Part shown: piece by piece, positions 1 through 9,079 of the stretch | Numbering within the stretch: the stretch's first letter is position 1 | Layout of the letters: every line of letters starts with the position of its first letter | Assembly: GCA_028683735.1 (NCBI GenBank) | Contig: JAQUHG010000008.1 | Span: forward strand, 1 to 32,125 | Source of the DNA: Tolumonas sp. | Lineage (GTDB): Bacteria; Pseudomonadota; Gammaproteobacteria; Enterobacterales; Aeromonadaceae | Direction: 5' to 3' | DNA length: 32,125 nt | The notes under the pieces: generated by a model | Seen by the model: the letters and a program-made list of their open reading frames with translations, nothing else | Database searches by the model: none | Told to the model about the DNA's origin: nothing | Translations under genes and position numbers: made by a program

Positions 1-286
1 TTAAAATGGCAAAAATCCGGTCCTGAGGCGATAACTGGGCCCAATTAGCTATTGGGATCCCTTCACCGTCAAGAACAATACTTTCACCACGATATTTACG
101 ATTCCAGATCTGGGTTTGTCGTTCGAAGGAACGATAACTGGATGCGATAGCAATGTTTAGTCCATCAGTCAAAGCAGCTTGCGACATATTTTGGAAAGCG
201 GCGGCAGTGGCTGATGTTAAAAAATGCCCTGGAGTTACAGGGCATAACGCAGAGTCATCCAACCCGACTAATTTGCGATTAATCAT
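1..286 (-). CDS. M15-family D-alanyl-D-alanine carboxypeptidase, N-terminal part (runs off left edge)
   Basis: Only the first 95 codons are in the window; the frame is open to base 1. The ATG at 286-284 overlaps the last codons of dapE by 8 bp, so the two are almost certainly translationally coupled. The fragment reads [11 protein letters not shown], then [13 protein letters not shown], then [18 protein letters not shown] around residues 47-64. The last motif is the characteristic SxRSxxRQxxIWN segment of M15 (VanY/DacB-type) zinc peptidases, which trim peptidoglycan stem peptides. The zinc ligands lie further on and are not visible. No signal peptide is evident, so a cytoplasmic role cannot be excluded. 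The family call is from motif memory. Confidence 0.8.
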   Translation of the reverse strand, partial: MINRKLVGLDDSALCPVTPGHFLTSATAAAFQNMSQAALTDGLNIAIASSYRSFERQTQIWNRKYRGESIVLDGEGIPIANWAQLSPQDRIFAIL

Positions 287-1421
287 GCTCAACCAGCAAC
301 TGTTGCATCATGCTGTAATAAATATCACTCAGTGTCTCCAGATCGGCAACGCTAACGCTTTCATTTACCTTATGGATAGTTGCATTGATCGGACCCAATT
401 CAACGACTTGAGCGCCTGTTGGTGCGATAAAACGACCATCCGAGGTGCCACCTGATGTTGATAATTCAGTGGTTCGCCCAGTTACCGCTTGAATCGCCTT
501 TTGCGTGGCTTCGACAAGTTTGCCCGAGCCAGTTAAAAAAGGTTGGCCGCTTAATGTCCATTTCAGCTCATAACGCAGACCATGGCGGTCGAGTAGTTCA
601 CAGACCTGCTGCTTTATTTGTGCATCGGTAAGCTCTGTACTGTAGCGGAAATTGAATTGCACTTGTAACTCACCGGGGATCACATTTGATGCGCCAGTAC
701 CCGCATTGATGTTTGCGATCTGAAAACTGGTTGCGGGAAAAAATTCATTTCCGGCATCCCATTGTTTAGCAGAAAGTTCAGCCAGTGCTGGCATAGCCAG
801 GTGGACGGGGTTTTCAGCGAGGTGAGGGTAAGCAACATGCCCTTGAATACCATAGATGGTAAGGTCACCCGTTAGTGAACCGCGACGACCGTTTTTGACT
901 ACATCGCCAACCGCATTGGTTGATGAAGGCTCACCAACCAGACACCAGGTAATTTTTTCCTGGCGAGCTTCTAATGTTTCAATAACTTTGGGAGTGCCAT
1001 TAATAAATGGGCCTTCTTCATCGCTGGTAATAAGGAAAGCAATGGATCCATTATGTGACGGATAATCAATCACAAAACGCTGAACGGCGGCCAGCATTGA
1101 TGCGATAGAACCTTTCATATCCGCAGCACCGCGGCCATATAAAACGCCATCAATAATAGTGGGGGTAAATGGAGGGGTGTTCCATTTATTTTCCGGTCCG
1201 GGTGGTACAACATCTGTATGACCGGCAAAACAGAATAATGGTCCCGATATTCCTTTTCTTGCCCACAGATTTGTCGTGTCATGAAATACCATTGGTTCAA
1301 TGGTGAATCCTAATGGTGCCAAAAACTCAGCCATTAGTTGCTGACAACCTTCATCTACTGGGGTTACAGAAGGACGTGCGATCAAATCCTTAGCCAGAGA
1401 CAAAACAAGAGAATCGGTCAT
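279..1421 (-). CDS. dapE: Succinyl-diaminopimelate desuccinylase
   Basis: DapE hydrolyses N-succinyl-LL-2,6-diaminopimelate to LL-diaminopimelate and succinate in the lysine and peptidoglycan diaminopimelate pathway; it is a cytoplasmic dizinc M20 peptidase-family enzyme. The 380-residue protein carries the family motifs in order: [10 protein letters not shown] (His68 and its Asp are metal ligand and neighbour), GRGAADMKG (bridging Asp), TSDEEGP (catalytic and metal Glu pair), GEPSS, and near the C-terminus [12 protein letters not shown] and [10 protein letters not shown] with the last metal His. Length matches E. coli DapE (375). A TTG six bases upstream is also open, but AAGGA at 1432-1428 sits 6 nt before the ATG at 1421, so I chose the ATG. 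It lies downstream of yffB, as in enterobacteria. Confidence 0.96.
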   Translation of the reverse strand: MTDSLVLSLAKDLIARPSVTPVDEGCQQLMAEFLAPLGFTIEPMVFHDTTNLWARKGISGPLFCFAGHTDVVPPGPENKWNTPPFTPTIIDGVLYGRGAADMKGSIASMLAAVQRFVIDYPSHNGSIAFLITSDEEGPFINGTPKVIETLEARQEKITWCLVGEPSSTNAVGDVVKNGRRGSLTGDLTIYGIQGHVAYPHLAENPVHLAMPALAELSAKQWDAGNEFFPATSFQIANINAGTGASNVIPGELQVQFNFRYSTELTDAQIKQQVCELLDRHGLRYELKWTLSGQPFLTGSGKLVEATQKAIQAVTGRTTELSTSGGTSDGRFIAPTGAQVVELGPINATIHKVNESVSVADLETLSDIYYSMMQQLLVEHD

Positions 1422-1445
1422 GCACAATCCTTATTCATTACCTAA

Positions 1446-1793
1446 TTAATTATTCAGTGCGTTATACGCAAGTTCAGAAAATCCGATCAATGTTTTATGC
1501 TGGGATGTCAGAACTGGACGCTTGATCAGTAGGGGATGAGCTAACATCAACGCTACTGCTTGGGCTTCATCAGCAATCGTTTTTTCTGTGGAGGATAATT
1601 CCCGAAAGGTTTTACTTTGTTTGTTAAGTAATTTTTCCCAACCTGCCGAATGGCACCATTGTGTTATCTGAGCTTCAGTGGGTGGAGTCTGTTTAAAATC
1701 AATGAATTCAAAAGTAATATTATTTTGTTTTAACCAAGTTTGAGCTTTTTTGACACTATCGCAAGTTTTGATGCCATACAGAGTGATTGCCAC
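1446..1793 (-). CDS. yffB: ArsC/Spx-family thioredoxin-fold protein (YffB-like)
   Basis: A 115-residue protein beginning ITLYGIKTCDSVKKAQTWL. This is the thioredoxin-fold active-site segment of the ArsC/Spx/YffB family, with a single N-terminal Cys (C-D-S-V) rather than a CXXC pair. Later motifs WEKLLNKQSKTFREL and LIKRPVL are also typical; the Arg-Pro pair is the cis-proline segment of the fold. The family includes arsenate reductase, but YffB proteins have no established arsenate function, so I do not claim one. The start is GTG at 1793, preceded at 7 nt by GGAG that overlaps the end of yciN. It sits between yciN and dapE and is likely cotranscribed with both. Confidence 0.88.
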   Translation of the reverse strand: MAITLYGIKTCDSVKKAQTWLKQNNITFEFIDFKQTPPTEAQITQWCHSAGWEKLLNKQSKTFRELSSTEKTIADEAQAVALMLAHPLLIKRPVLTSQHKTLIGFSELAYNALNN

Positions 1794-1796
1794 GGT

Positions 1797-2042
1797 TTAC
1801 TCCAGTGTATATTGCGGCGAAAGAGCCTGCGCTAACCCTTTATAGACATTAAATACAGCAGTAGTTTTTGCCGTAGGTAAACCTTGGTCATCAAGAAAGT
1901 ATTCGCCTTTGAAGACTAAAACGCCTGATTTCTCGTTTACATCGGTGACAGCCATGCCAGCCAGATAGTCATCATGCTCTTTCATGATCTGGTTTGCTAA
2001 TTCGAGCAGGGATGCCTTAGCGATAGGTTCTTTAGTTTCCAT
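1797..2042 (-). CDS. yciN: YciN family protein (DUF2498)
   Basis: An 81-residue protein. It aligns by eye with E. coli YciN over its whole length: LLELANQIMKEHDDYLAGM, GVLVFKGEYFLDDQGLPTAK and TAVFNVYKGLAQAL correspond to the E. coli [38 protein letters not shown] and TAVFNMFKHLAHVL segments. YciN is a small cytoplasmic protein of unknown molecular function. AGAGG lies 6 nt before the ATG. It is the first gene of the minus-strand cluster yciN-yffB-dapE-M15 and follows the ompA terminator. Confidence 0.9.
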   Translation of the reverse strand: METKEPIAKASLLELANQIMKEHDDYLAGMAVTDVNEKSGVLVFKGEYFLDDQGLPTAKTTAVFNVYKGLAQALSPQYTLE

Positions 2043-2065
2043 ATATAACCTCTGGTCTCTATATC

Positions 2066-2100
2066 AAAACAAAACCGCACATAAAGCGCGGTTTTGTTTT
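2066..2100 (-). terminator. Intrinsic terminator after ompA
   Basis: A perfect 13-bp inverted repeat (2066-2078 and 2088-2100; the plus-strand left arm is AAAACAAAACCGC) with a 9-nt loop. The A-rich and T-rich arms give U tracts in both directions. It lies 19 nt beyond the ompA stop and upstream of yciN, so it most likely ends the ompA transcript. Confidence 0.88.
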
Positions 2101-2118
2101 CAGACGGTAATTAAAGGA

Positions 2119-3150
2119 TTATTTAACTACTACAGTCTTGCTACCTTTCACTTCAACGTTTACACGGCGATCAGGAGCCAAGCAAACGATCAGATCTTTC
2201 TTCGCTTTGATTGCGTTACAGCTTGCTGGGCTTACTGGATCAGCTTCGCCACGGCCAACGGCAGTGATACGAGTAGCAGACAGACCTTTAGAAGTCAGGA
2301 AGCTTGATACGCTCTTAGCGCGATCTTGAGATAATTTCAGGTTATAGCCATCAGAGCCGATGCGGTCTGTGTAACCATAAACAACGATATTTTTGTCGTT
2401 CATTTCCAGAGTCTGGATTTGGTTATACAGCTTGCTCAGCGCAGATACGCCTGCTGGTTTCAGTGTGGCTTTATTGAAGTCAAACAGCACATCTGAAGTC
2501 AGTGTGAAAGTTTTAGTTTCTTGAACAGGTTGTGGCGCTGGAGCTGGGGCTACTGCTGCAACCGGAGCTGGTGTTACAATTGGAGCTGATTCGCTAGTGC
2601 GGGTTGGATAGTAGACAACATCAAACATAACATTGTTGCTGTCTGATGCGCCAGTTTTTGCATCACCTAAGCCGTTGATGTAACGGTAACGCAACTGCAG
2701 GTCTACAGGATCTGAAACACGATAAGCTAATCCAGCTCCGATCACAGGAGAATAGCCGTGATCTTTTGTTTGCATGTCTTGGTTATCTGCACTCCAGAGC
2801 ATAACCCCTAATTCACCCAATAATGACAAATCATCTGTTAGTGGATAGCGAGGTAATGCAGAAATATTTAAACCGTTGGTTTTAAAACGTTGGCCATTGA
2901 CTCGGCCATTTCCTAACCAGTTGTAGCCTTCTTCAACACCAAAATATTCATTGAAGGTATATCCCCCCAACACATGAACTGCTGGTGTGCTACTTTTATT
3001 TGCAGTACCTAATCCGCCTAGGTCAGAGTAGTTATTCCAACCGAAACCAGTACCCAAGAATGCGCCTTCAGCATCGTTAGCAAATGCGGTCATTGATACT
3101 GCAGATGCTACAAAACCGGCAACAATTGTTAATGCCACTGCTTTTTTCAT
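2119..3150 (-). CDS. ompA: OmpA-family outer membrane protein
   Basis: A 343-residue protein. It has a signal peptide (about residues 1-24, cut after TAFA), a ~170-residue eight-stranded beta-barrel region with alternating aromatic residues, and a Pro/Ala linker (VTPAPVAAVAPAPAPQP). A C-terminal OmpA peptidoglycan-binding domain follows, with DFNKATLKPAG, GYTDRIGSDGYNLKLSQDRA and LAPDRRVNVEV. Two Cys in SCNAIKAKKDLIVCL match the disulphide position of E. coli OmpA. The protein links the outer membrane to the peptidoglycan. GGAG lies 6-9 nt before the ATG. It is monocistronic, with a terminator behind it and more than 300 bp of leader and promoter sequence in front. Confidence 0.95.
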   Translation of the reverse strand: MKKAVALTIVAGFVASAVSMTAFANDAEGAFLGTGFGWNNYSDLGGLGTANKSSTPAVHVLGGYTFNEYFGVEEGYNWLGNGRVNGQRFKTNGLNISALPRYPLTDDLSLLGELGVMLWSADNQDMQTKDHGYSPVIGAGLAYRVSDPVDLQLRYRYINGLGDAKTGASDSNNVMFDVVYYPTRTSESAPIVTPAPVAAVAPAPAPQPVQETKTFTLTSDVLFDFNKATLKPAGVSALSKLYNQIQTLEMNDKNIVVYGYTDRIGSDGYNLKLSQDRAKSVSSFLTSKGLSATRITAVGRGEADPVSPASCNAIKAKKDLIVCLAPDRRVNVEVKGSKTVVVK

Positions 3151-3325
3151 GATTGTCTCCAGATTATGCTCGGAAAAATCCGATAAGGTTCGACATATTC
3201 ATTATCTCTCAGACGTTCAATTATGCAAGATTCAACTGCGATAGATACAAAAATGTTACACAGACCACATTTTTAACTGCCGCGAGTATCGTCCTTGATA
3301 GTATAGATGTTTACGCGAGGTTATT

Positions 3326-3354
3326 TTGAGATTAATATGTGCCGCTTTTATACA
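3326..3354 (+). promoter_or_regulatory. Candidate sigma-70 promoter for the HTH gene, in the 324-bp ompA/HTH gap
   Basis: TTGAGA (3326-3331), a 17-bp spacer and TATACA (3349-3354) point toward the plus-strand HTH gene at 3475. The rest of the divergent gap 3151-3474 is AT-rich. It should also carry the minus-strand ompA promoter, which I did not pin down. A short CGGAaaaaTCCG palindrome lies in the ompA leader near 3174-3185. Confidence 0.5.
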
Positions 3355-3474
3355 TTCTAAAAATACAGACTATAATAAAGCTATAATAATTTGGAGCCGG
3401 ATAAAGCTGTTGAACACCAAAGGTAGAGTAATTATTGGTAACAGCGAAAAATTCGCAAACGCGTGAGGAAACAT

Positions 3475-3744
3475 ATGAGTCTCGCTCCTGTGTCTGTTGG
3501 TCAAAAAATCCGTCATATTCGTGAAACTATGGGGCTTAGCCGTCCGAAATTTGCGGAACTGCTTGGCGTACCACCAACTACACTGAAAAACTATGAACTA
3601 GGTTATCGTGAAGTTGGCGGAGCATTTCTGGTGGCTTTGGCTCATCAGGAACAACTGCATAAATTCACTTTATGGCTATTGTCAGACAAAATTGCGCCTG
3701 AAATCGGCCAAATTAGTCCTGCAGAATATGTAGTTCAAAAATAA
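3475..3744 (+). CDS. Small XRE-type helix-turn-helix protein
   Basis: The 89-residue protein consists almost entirely of one XRE-like HTH: GQKIRHIRETMGLSRPKFAE, then LLGVPPTTLKNYELGYREVG. This fits a DNA-binding regulator. A GTG 12 bases upstream is in frame, but GAGGAA at 3465-3470 gives a better-spaced start at ATG 3475. It is a single gene with its own promoter-like sequence and a terminator immediately downstream. Its target is unknown. The location between ompA and the coiled-coil gene looks chromosomal, not phage. Confidence 0.82.
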   Translation: MSLAPVSVGQKIRHIRETMGLSRPKFAELLGVPPTTLKNYELGYREVGGAFLVALAHQEQLHKFTLWLLSDKIAPEIGQISPAEYVVQK

Positions 3745-3760
3745 GCCGATTTGAATTGAA

Positions 3761-3787
3761 AAGAGCCAGTTTTGACTGGCTCTTTTT
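3761..3787 (+). terminator. Intrinsic terminator after the HTH gene, probably bidirectional
   Basis: A perfect 10-bp stem AAGAGCCAGT/ACTGGCTCTT (3761-3770, 3775-3784) with a TTTG loop and a following T-rich run. It lies between two convergent genes, and the T/A flanks suit both directions. Confidence 0.9.
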
Positions 3788-3805
3788 GTTTGGTGATTGG
3801 TTACA

Positions 3806-4567
3806 TTACCATTTTTTCTTTGGTTGAAATAAGACATCCAGATCGTCTTGTTTTTCCTGTATTTCTTCGCGTTCTTTTTGTGATTCTCTTTCTAATTGGT
3901 CGTTGATATCTCGAAGGGTTGACTTCATTTCCTCTTCACTGGCAATCAGATACGCATCTTTATCGGGAATGACACCCAGAGCATTAATTCCTTTCGTCAA
4001 TAATTGTTTTGCTGTACCTATTTGACGCTGAACTCGAGCATCCATGGCTTTTTGCAGTAAATTAGCAATATTGATTTTCAGCAACATTAATTCCAAACGA
4101 CGATCTTCAACCGAAAATGACTGCGGATCAATTTTGCCTTTATTGTGTTCCATTCGGACAATGGCCCGTAATTTTTTAGTGGTTTGCAACATTTGTATTG
4201 CTTGTCGATCGGAGTCTGGCGAACGGAAGTGACTATCTTCCCCCTTATAGTGTTCGCTAACATACTTGATCTGGTTTTTTACGTCCTCAATTCGTTGGTT
4301 AATTGCTGACACGTTAGGCGTTACATTTTGGATGGTTCGCAGCGCATCTAATAATCGGTTTTGTAATAACATAACCAACGTTTTACTGTAAGACAGTCGA
4401 TTTACATTGAGTAAAATGTCTTCTGCCTCTTCAATGATCACTTTTTGTCTGGCAACGATAGCCCGACGATCAATTTCCTGTTGCTGCTTATGCTGCTGAA
4501 ATATGTTGTAAGCAATCGTAAGAAATAACAATGCGCCGATTGCGAGTAAAACCAGAGTTAAAACCAT
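3806..4567 (-). CDS. Single-pass membrane protein with long coiled coil, unknown function
   Basis: A 253-residue protein. The N-terminus (about residues 2-22, LTLVLLAIGALLFLTIAY) is one hydrophobic membrane segment. It is followed by a long charged, helical region rich in heptad-like Leu/Ile and Glu/Lys/Gln, ending in QPKKKW. The likely topology is a membrane anchor with a large coiled-coil domain. Similar proteins sit next to cysB in other gammaproteobacteria and are sometimes labelled DNA repair proteins; I see no nuclease or ATPase motif to support that. It is transcribed divergently from cysB and convergently with the HTH gene. Confidence 0.8.
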   Translation of the reverse strand: MVLTLVLLAIGALLFLTIAYNIFQQHKQQQEIDRRAIVARQKVIIEEAEDILLNVNRLSYSKTLVMLLQNRLLDALRTIQNVTPNVSAINQRIEDVKNQIKYVSEHYKGEDSHFRSPDSDRQAIQMLQTTKKLRAIVRMEHNKGKIDPQSFSVEDRRLELMLLKINIANLLQKAMDARVQRQIGTAKQLLTKGINALGVIPDKDAYLIASEEEMKSTLRDINDQLERESQKEREEIQEKQDDLDVLFQPKKKW

Positions 4568-4772
4568 GCTGGCTCCATCAGATTTTGTGAATGCTCAAGT
4601 TTGTCGTCATACATTTCATTCTACTGTCAAATTTAATCGTCGGCATGGTTGATATAGCAATAACATCACTTTTATGCAGAAAAATGATCTGAATTGAGAT
4701 GTATTGCATTTTTATCGCAGTCTGTAGACGAAGTGGTGATGTTTTTTGCTACTATCTCATAGAAATCAATAG

Positions 4773-5759
<987 letters not shown>

Positions 5760-5772
5760 CTGTTTGCGAAAT

Positions 5773-5797
5773 AAAAAGCCGCATAATGCGGCTTTTT
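5773..5797 (+). terminator. Intrinsic terminator after cysB
   Basis: A near-perfect palindrome (AAAAAGCCGCAT and ATGCGGCTTTTT, around one central base), 14 nt after the cysB stop and 15 nt before the end of the convergent dehydrogenase gene. The oligo-A and oligo-T flanks make it usable in both directions. Confidence 0.88.
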
Positions 5798-5811
5798 ACA
5801 ACGAGTTCGCT

Positions 5812-7044
5812 TTATAAGGCTTTGCGTAAAATTTCTTCGCAAATATCGAGTGTCACAGTGCCGTGTTCACCAATGCCGGTCATACCGTGTTTCAATAGCG
5901 TTGCTGCAATATCTGGAATTTGTTCTTCCTTGATATTATAAGCAGACAGATGAGTGGCAAAACCGAGCGATTCAAAAAAGGCGATTGTTTTATCAATGGC
6001 TTGTTGGATGACTAAATCTTCATTCTTACCTTGAATCCCCCAAACTCGTTTAGCGTATTGTACTAATTTGGCTTTTTTCTCTTCTTTTCGAACTGCCATA
6101 GTTCCTGGAAGAACAATTGCTAATGTTTCTGCATGGGCCAGACCAAATAATGCAGTTAACTCGTGCCCAATAGCATGGGAACTCCAGTCTTGCGGAACGC
6201 CAGATCCTATCAAGCCATTAAGTGCCATGGTGGCACACCACATCAGGTTAGCTCGACTGTCGTAATCATCCGGCTGCTGGTAGCTTTTTATGCCGTCATC
6301 CAACAGTGTGAGCATGATGCTTTCGGCAAAACGATCTTGAAGATTAGCATTAACCGGATAGGTTAAGTATTGCTCAATGACATGACAGAAGGCGTCGACA
6401 ATACCGTTAGCGATTTGTAGTTTTGGCAGTGAAAAGGTAGTCATTGGGTCAAGAACTGCGAATTGCGGAAACACTTGATCGTTTGAAAAGGAAAGTTTTT
6501 CTTTTGCAATTTGGCTATGCATTGCCATTGCACCGTAATTGCCTTGTGAACCACTAGCGGAAGGTAAAGAAATCTGACGATTTTTTCGGCTAATGACTGC
6601 ATGTTGGTTCATCTCGGAACCTGTCGCTGGTAAGGTTAAGATGCAGCCAAATGGGATCACATTTCTAATACCTTTTCCTTTGTTATGCAGGATTTCCCAA
6701 GGGTCGCCTAATTCCCAGCAAGCTGCGGCGGCAATAAATTTAGTGCCATCAATGACTGAGCCACCACCAATTGCCAGTAAAAAAGTGATTTGTTCTTTTT
6801 TTACAACTGCAACAGCCTGCATCAAAGTTTCATAATCTGGGTTTGGTTCAATGCCGCCAAATTCAATAACATTACGCCCTGCTAATGCTCGTTTGGCGAG
6901 ATCCATCGTGCCATTAGCAATAATACTACCACCGCCATAGATAATTAAAATGCGTGCATCAGATGGGATCTCATGACTGATTTTGGCTATTTGACCTTTC
7001 CCAAATAACACCTTGGTTGGATTTTGATATTCAAAATTCAGCAT
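5812..7044 (-). CDS. yqhD: Iron-containing (type III) alcohol dehydrogenase, YqhD-like
   Basis: A 410-residue NAD(P)-dependent alcohol/aldehyde oxidoreductase. It has PTKVLFGKGQI, the nucleotide-binding GGGS motifs (IIYGGGS, AIGGGSVIDGTKFIAAA), TLPATGSEMN, the metal-binding NGIVDAFCHVIEQY (Asp and His ligands), and HAIGHELTALFGLAHAETLA (the remaining His ligands). E. coli YqhD, which reduces short-chain aldehydes with NADPH, matches well by eye. This protein carries roughly 24 extra residues between AVISRK and FAVLDP (around residues 178-215), which account for its extra length over the 387-residue enzyme. It is a single gene reading away from the tRNA. Confidence 0.9.
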   Translation of the reverse strand: MLNFEYQNPTKVLFGKGQIAKISHEIPSDARILIIYGGGSIIANGTMDLAKRALAGRNVIEFGGIEPNPDYETLMQAVAVVKKEQITFLLAIGGGSVIDGTKFIAAAACWELGDPWEILHNKGKGIRNVIPFGCILTLPATGSEMNQHAVISRKNRQISLPSASGSQGNYGAMAMHSQIAKEKLSFSNDQVFPQFAVLDPMTTFSLPKLQIANGIVDAFCHVIEQYLTYPVNANLQDRFAESIMLTLLDDGIKSYQQPDDYDSRANLMWCATMALNGLIGSGVPQDWSSHAIGHELTALFGLAHAETLAIVLPGTMAVRKEEKKAKLVQYAKRVWGIQGKNEDLVIQQAIDKTIAFFESLGFATHLSAYNIKEEQIPDIAATLLKHGMTGIGEHGTVTLDICEEILRKAL

Positions 7045-7281
7045 ATGGCCACCTCGGTAAATTTACATAATTAATATAGATTATTGGTACCTACAGTAAC
7101 ACTAACAGGTTCAGATAACTTGAGTTTTAGAAGTACAGGAGGAAAATGAATCCTACTTCACAAAATCGCTATATTGTTGTTTTCTCGGCCCGGATGGGTT
7201 TGAATAATCAGAAATAACCTTATATTTTCAGATAAATTGTTAATGACTAGTTGGTGGATTGGGTAAATAAGCTCAATACGA

Positions 7282-7357
7282 GCCGGTATAGCTCAGTTGG
7301 TAGAGCAGCGCATTCGTAATGCGAAGGTCGTCAGTTCGATTCTGACTTCCGGCACCA
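7282..7357 (+). tRNA. tRNA-Thr (anticodon CGT), phage integration site
   Basis: A 76-nt cloverleaf: D arm GCTC/GAGC, anticodon loop TTCGTAA (anticodon CGT), T arm GTCAG-TTCGATT-CTGAC, and an encoded 3' ACCA. It closely resembles E. coli thrW through the D and anticodon arms. The acceptor stem is GCCGGTA against TTCCGGC, so pair 6-67 is a T-T mismatch (7287 and 7348). The integrase gene ends 15 nt beyond it, which is the usual layout when a tyrosine integrase uses a tRNA 3' end as attB. Confidence 0.95.
7316..7357. other. Probable attL: 3' half of the tRNA-Thr gene
   Basis: Phage genes begin directly after the tRNA and the first is int, so the left attachment site should lie in the anticodon-to-3' part of the tRNA. 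The core boundaries cannot be fixed because attR is outside the window. A duplicate of this tRNA segment is expected at the right end of the prophage. Confidence 0.6.
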
Positions 7358-7371
7358 ATTAAATCAGTTAG

Positions 7372-8526
7372 TTACGTTAATTTTGCCGATGACACAAACA
7401 ACTCCTGTGTCGTATTTGTGTCGTTAGCATTCAACATGCCATCTATTTGCTTGGCGTGTTCGGCAAGGTGATTTGGCGCTAAATGTGCATATCTCATCAC
7501 CATATCGATGGTTTCCCATCCACCCATCTCTTTCAGAACAGAGATAGGGGTTCCTGCTTGCACAAGCCAACTTGCCCAAGTGTGCCGTAAATCGTGAAAG
7601 CGAAAGTTATCAATTCCAGCAGCAGCGCAGGCTGTGCCGAACGCCTTTCGGAAGTCACCAATCCGGCAAACTTGCCCCTTCTTGGTGGCCCTGATAAATT
7701 TAACTTCACGCACAAACACAAATTGATGATGCTTGCCAATTTGATCGCGTAACACGCTGCATGCTGTATCGTTCAGAGCGACGCCGATTGCTTTTCCCGC
7801 TTTGGCGTCCTCTGGATAGATCCAGCAAACCTTTCTCTGCATATCAATCTGTGACCACTCCAGATCCACAATGTTGGATTTACGGAGCCCTGTTGCCAGC
7901 GCAAATGTCACCACCGGTTTAAGGTAGTCAGGCAGATTCTTTATCAGCAGGTTTGCTTCTGTATGCGCGATCCACCGAATGCGTTTATTTTTCAGCTTCG
8001 GCGTTTTTACGGTAGGCAAACGATCAAGCCATTTCCATTCGTTCGCTGCGATGCGGAGTAGGGAACGGATAAAGGCCAGATATGATGTTTTTGTTGCAAC
8101 CGCTACCTGCTTTGGAATAAACCTTGGCACTGGCTTTCTGAGTCGCAATAAGCTGTCACGCTTTGCCTCCCAGTTCTCTCGGTGCTTACGGTTCTCCAGT
8201 TTGCTGATCGCTTCCGCAATTGCCATCTCTGAAATGCTTGATAACTGACGACCGCTAAAATATTGAAGCCAGAACCCCATTCGCGTTTTGTCATCATCAA
8301 TTGATTTCTTATCTGCCTTTTCGTTGAGCCAACGCAGACATGCCTCATCAAAAGTTTTAACTGGAGCTTCACCGAGACGATGAGATCTCCACATCTGAGC
8401 CTTTAGAGTGTCGTGATACTCTTGTGCTTGCTTTTTGTCCTCTGTGCCAGCCGAGCACCTAACTCTACGACCGTCTGGCGCTGTGATGTCACAGTGCCAC
8501 ATTTTACCCCTGAGGATGATTGCCAT
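7372..8526 (-). CDS. int: Tyrosine-recombinase phage integrase
   Basis: A 384-residue integrase that catalyses attP x attB recombination at the adjacent tRNA. The C-terminal catalytic domain shows TGLRKSN (Arg215), a Lys near 243-245, HDLRHTWASW (His311, Arg314), GGWE (Trp337) and VMRYAHL (nucleophile Tyr346). The N-terminal ~60 residues (MAIILRGKMWHCDITAPDGR) form the small arm-binding-type domain, followed by a core-binding helical region. It reads towards the tRNA, which is standard orientation. Its 5' end overlaps the Xis-like gene by 124 nt in another frame. Confidence 0.96.
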   Translation of the reverse strand: MAIILRGKMWHCDITAPDGRRVRCSAGTEDKKQAQEYHDTLKAQMWRSHRLGEAPVKTFDEACLRWLNEKADKKSIDDDKTRMGFWLQYFSGRQLSSISEMAIAEAISKLENRKHRENWEAKRDSLLRLRKPVPRFIPKQVAVATKTSYLAFIRSLLRIAANEWKWLDRLPTVKTPKLKNKRIRWIAHTEANLLIKNLPDYLKPVVTFALATGLRKSNIVDLEWSQIDMQRKVCWIYPEDAKAGKAIGVALNDTACSVLRDQIGKHHQFVFVREVKFIRATKKGQVCRIGDFRKAFGTACAAAGIDNFRFHDLRHTWASWLVQAGTPISVLKEMGGWETIDMVMRYAHLAPNHLAEHAKQIDGMLNANDTNTTQELFVSSAKLT

Positions 8527-8747
8527 GTTTTTACCTCCGATTTGCTAGAGCAATTCACCTCGCCAATTTCATTGTGGGTCATGAGCTTAATGCAATCAAT
8601 GCAACTGGTTTTTAAAATGCGATATTCACCATTTTTTGACGTTTGAGCGGCTGATAGTTTTCCTGACTTGATCAGGCTTCGCGTGAAGCGATCACCGAAT
8701 TTCATGAATGCGGCGGCCTCACGAAGTGTGAACACTTCTTCGTCCAT
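8403..8747 (-). CDS. Excisionase-like winged-HTH protein (Xis candidate)
   Basis: A 114-residue open frame starting MDEEVFTLREAAAFMKFGD, then FTRSLIKSGKLSAAQ and GEYRILKTSCIDCI. The first ~55 residues look like the MerR/AlpA-type domain of phage excisionases, where the protein binds att DNA and directs Int toward excision. The last ~41 codons (8403-8526) lie inside the start of int in a different frame. That tail is Ser/Thr/Lys-rich with no recognisable fold. The open frame is real, but whether the tail matters is unknown. Lambda xis and int also overlap, though by less. Confidence 0.7.
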   Translation of the reverse strand: MDEEVFTLREAAAFMKFGDRFTRSLIKSGKLSAAQTSKNGEYRILKTSCIDCIKLMTHNEIGEVNCSSKSEVKTWQSSSGVKCGTVTSQRQTVVELGARLAQRTKSKHKSITTL

Positions 8748-8792
8748 TTGGTTGCCTTATTTGAGGTTATTGATTGGTTAATAGAGAGGGCG

Positions 8793-9020
8793 TTACTTAA
8801 CCGTTATTCCGGCCTGCTTTAATATGTCTTCAACAAGCTCTTTATATTTAAAAAGGGTTTCCTCATCGCCAAAATCATCAGTGTTTGGCAATTCAACAAC
8901 CAAGCTGGCTTTCGCCTTATTCCAAAACTCTTCCGCCACATCTTTAATTGACACGGTTTGGCCAAAAACAAATTTCCGCTCAGCCCACGCCTTTTCAAAT
9001 AGCTCTTTTGATTTACCCAT
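8793..9020 (-). CDS. Small acidic phage protein, unknown function
   Basis: A 75-residue protein with two mixed-charge helical stretches (LFEKAWAERKF, FKYKELVEDILKQAG) and an acidic middle (NTDDFGDEET). I do not recognise it. The ATG at 9020 follows a weak GGTG ribosome site. It is the first gene upstream of xis in the leftward early operon. No membrane segment or Cys motif is present. Confidence 0.65.
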   Translation of the reverse strand: MGKSKELFEKAWAERKFVFGQTVSIKDVAEEFWNKAKASLVVELPNTDDFGDEETLFKYKELVEDILKQAGITVK

Positions 9021-9079
9021 ATTTATTCACCACCATGCAAGTTATCAAAAACCATCCGGCGCACCATGCGATATATAGC

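Noticed and set aside
9023..9067. 14-codon frame MVRRMVFDNLHGGE between two early genes
   Set aside because: Too short to support, with no ribosome site; it could be the remnant of a gene end.
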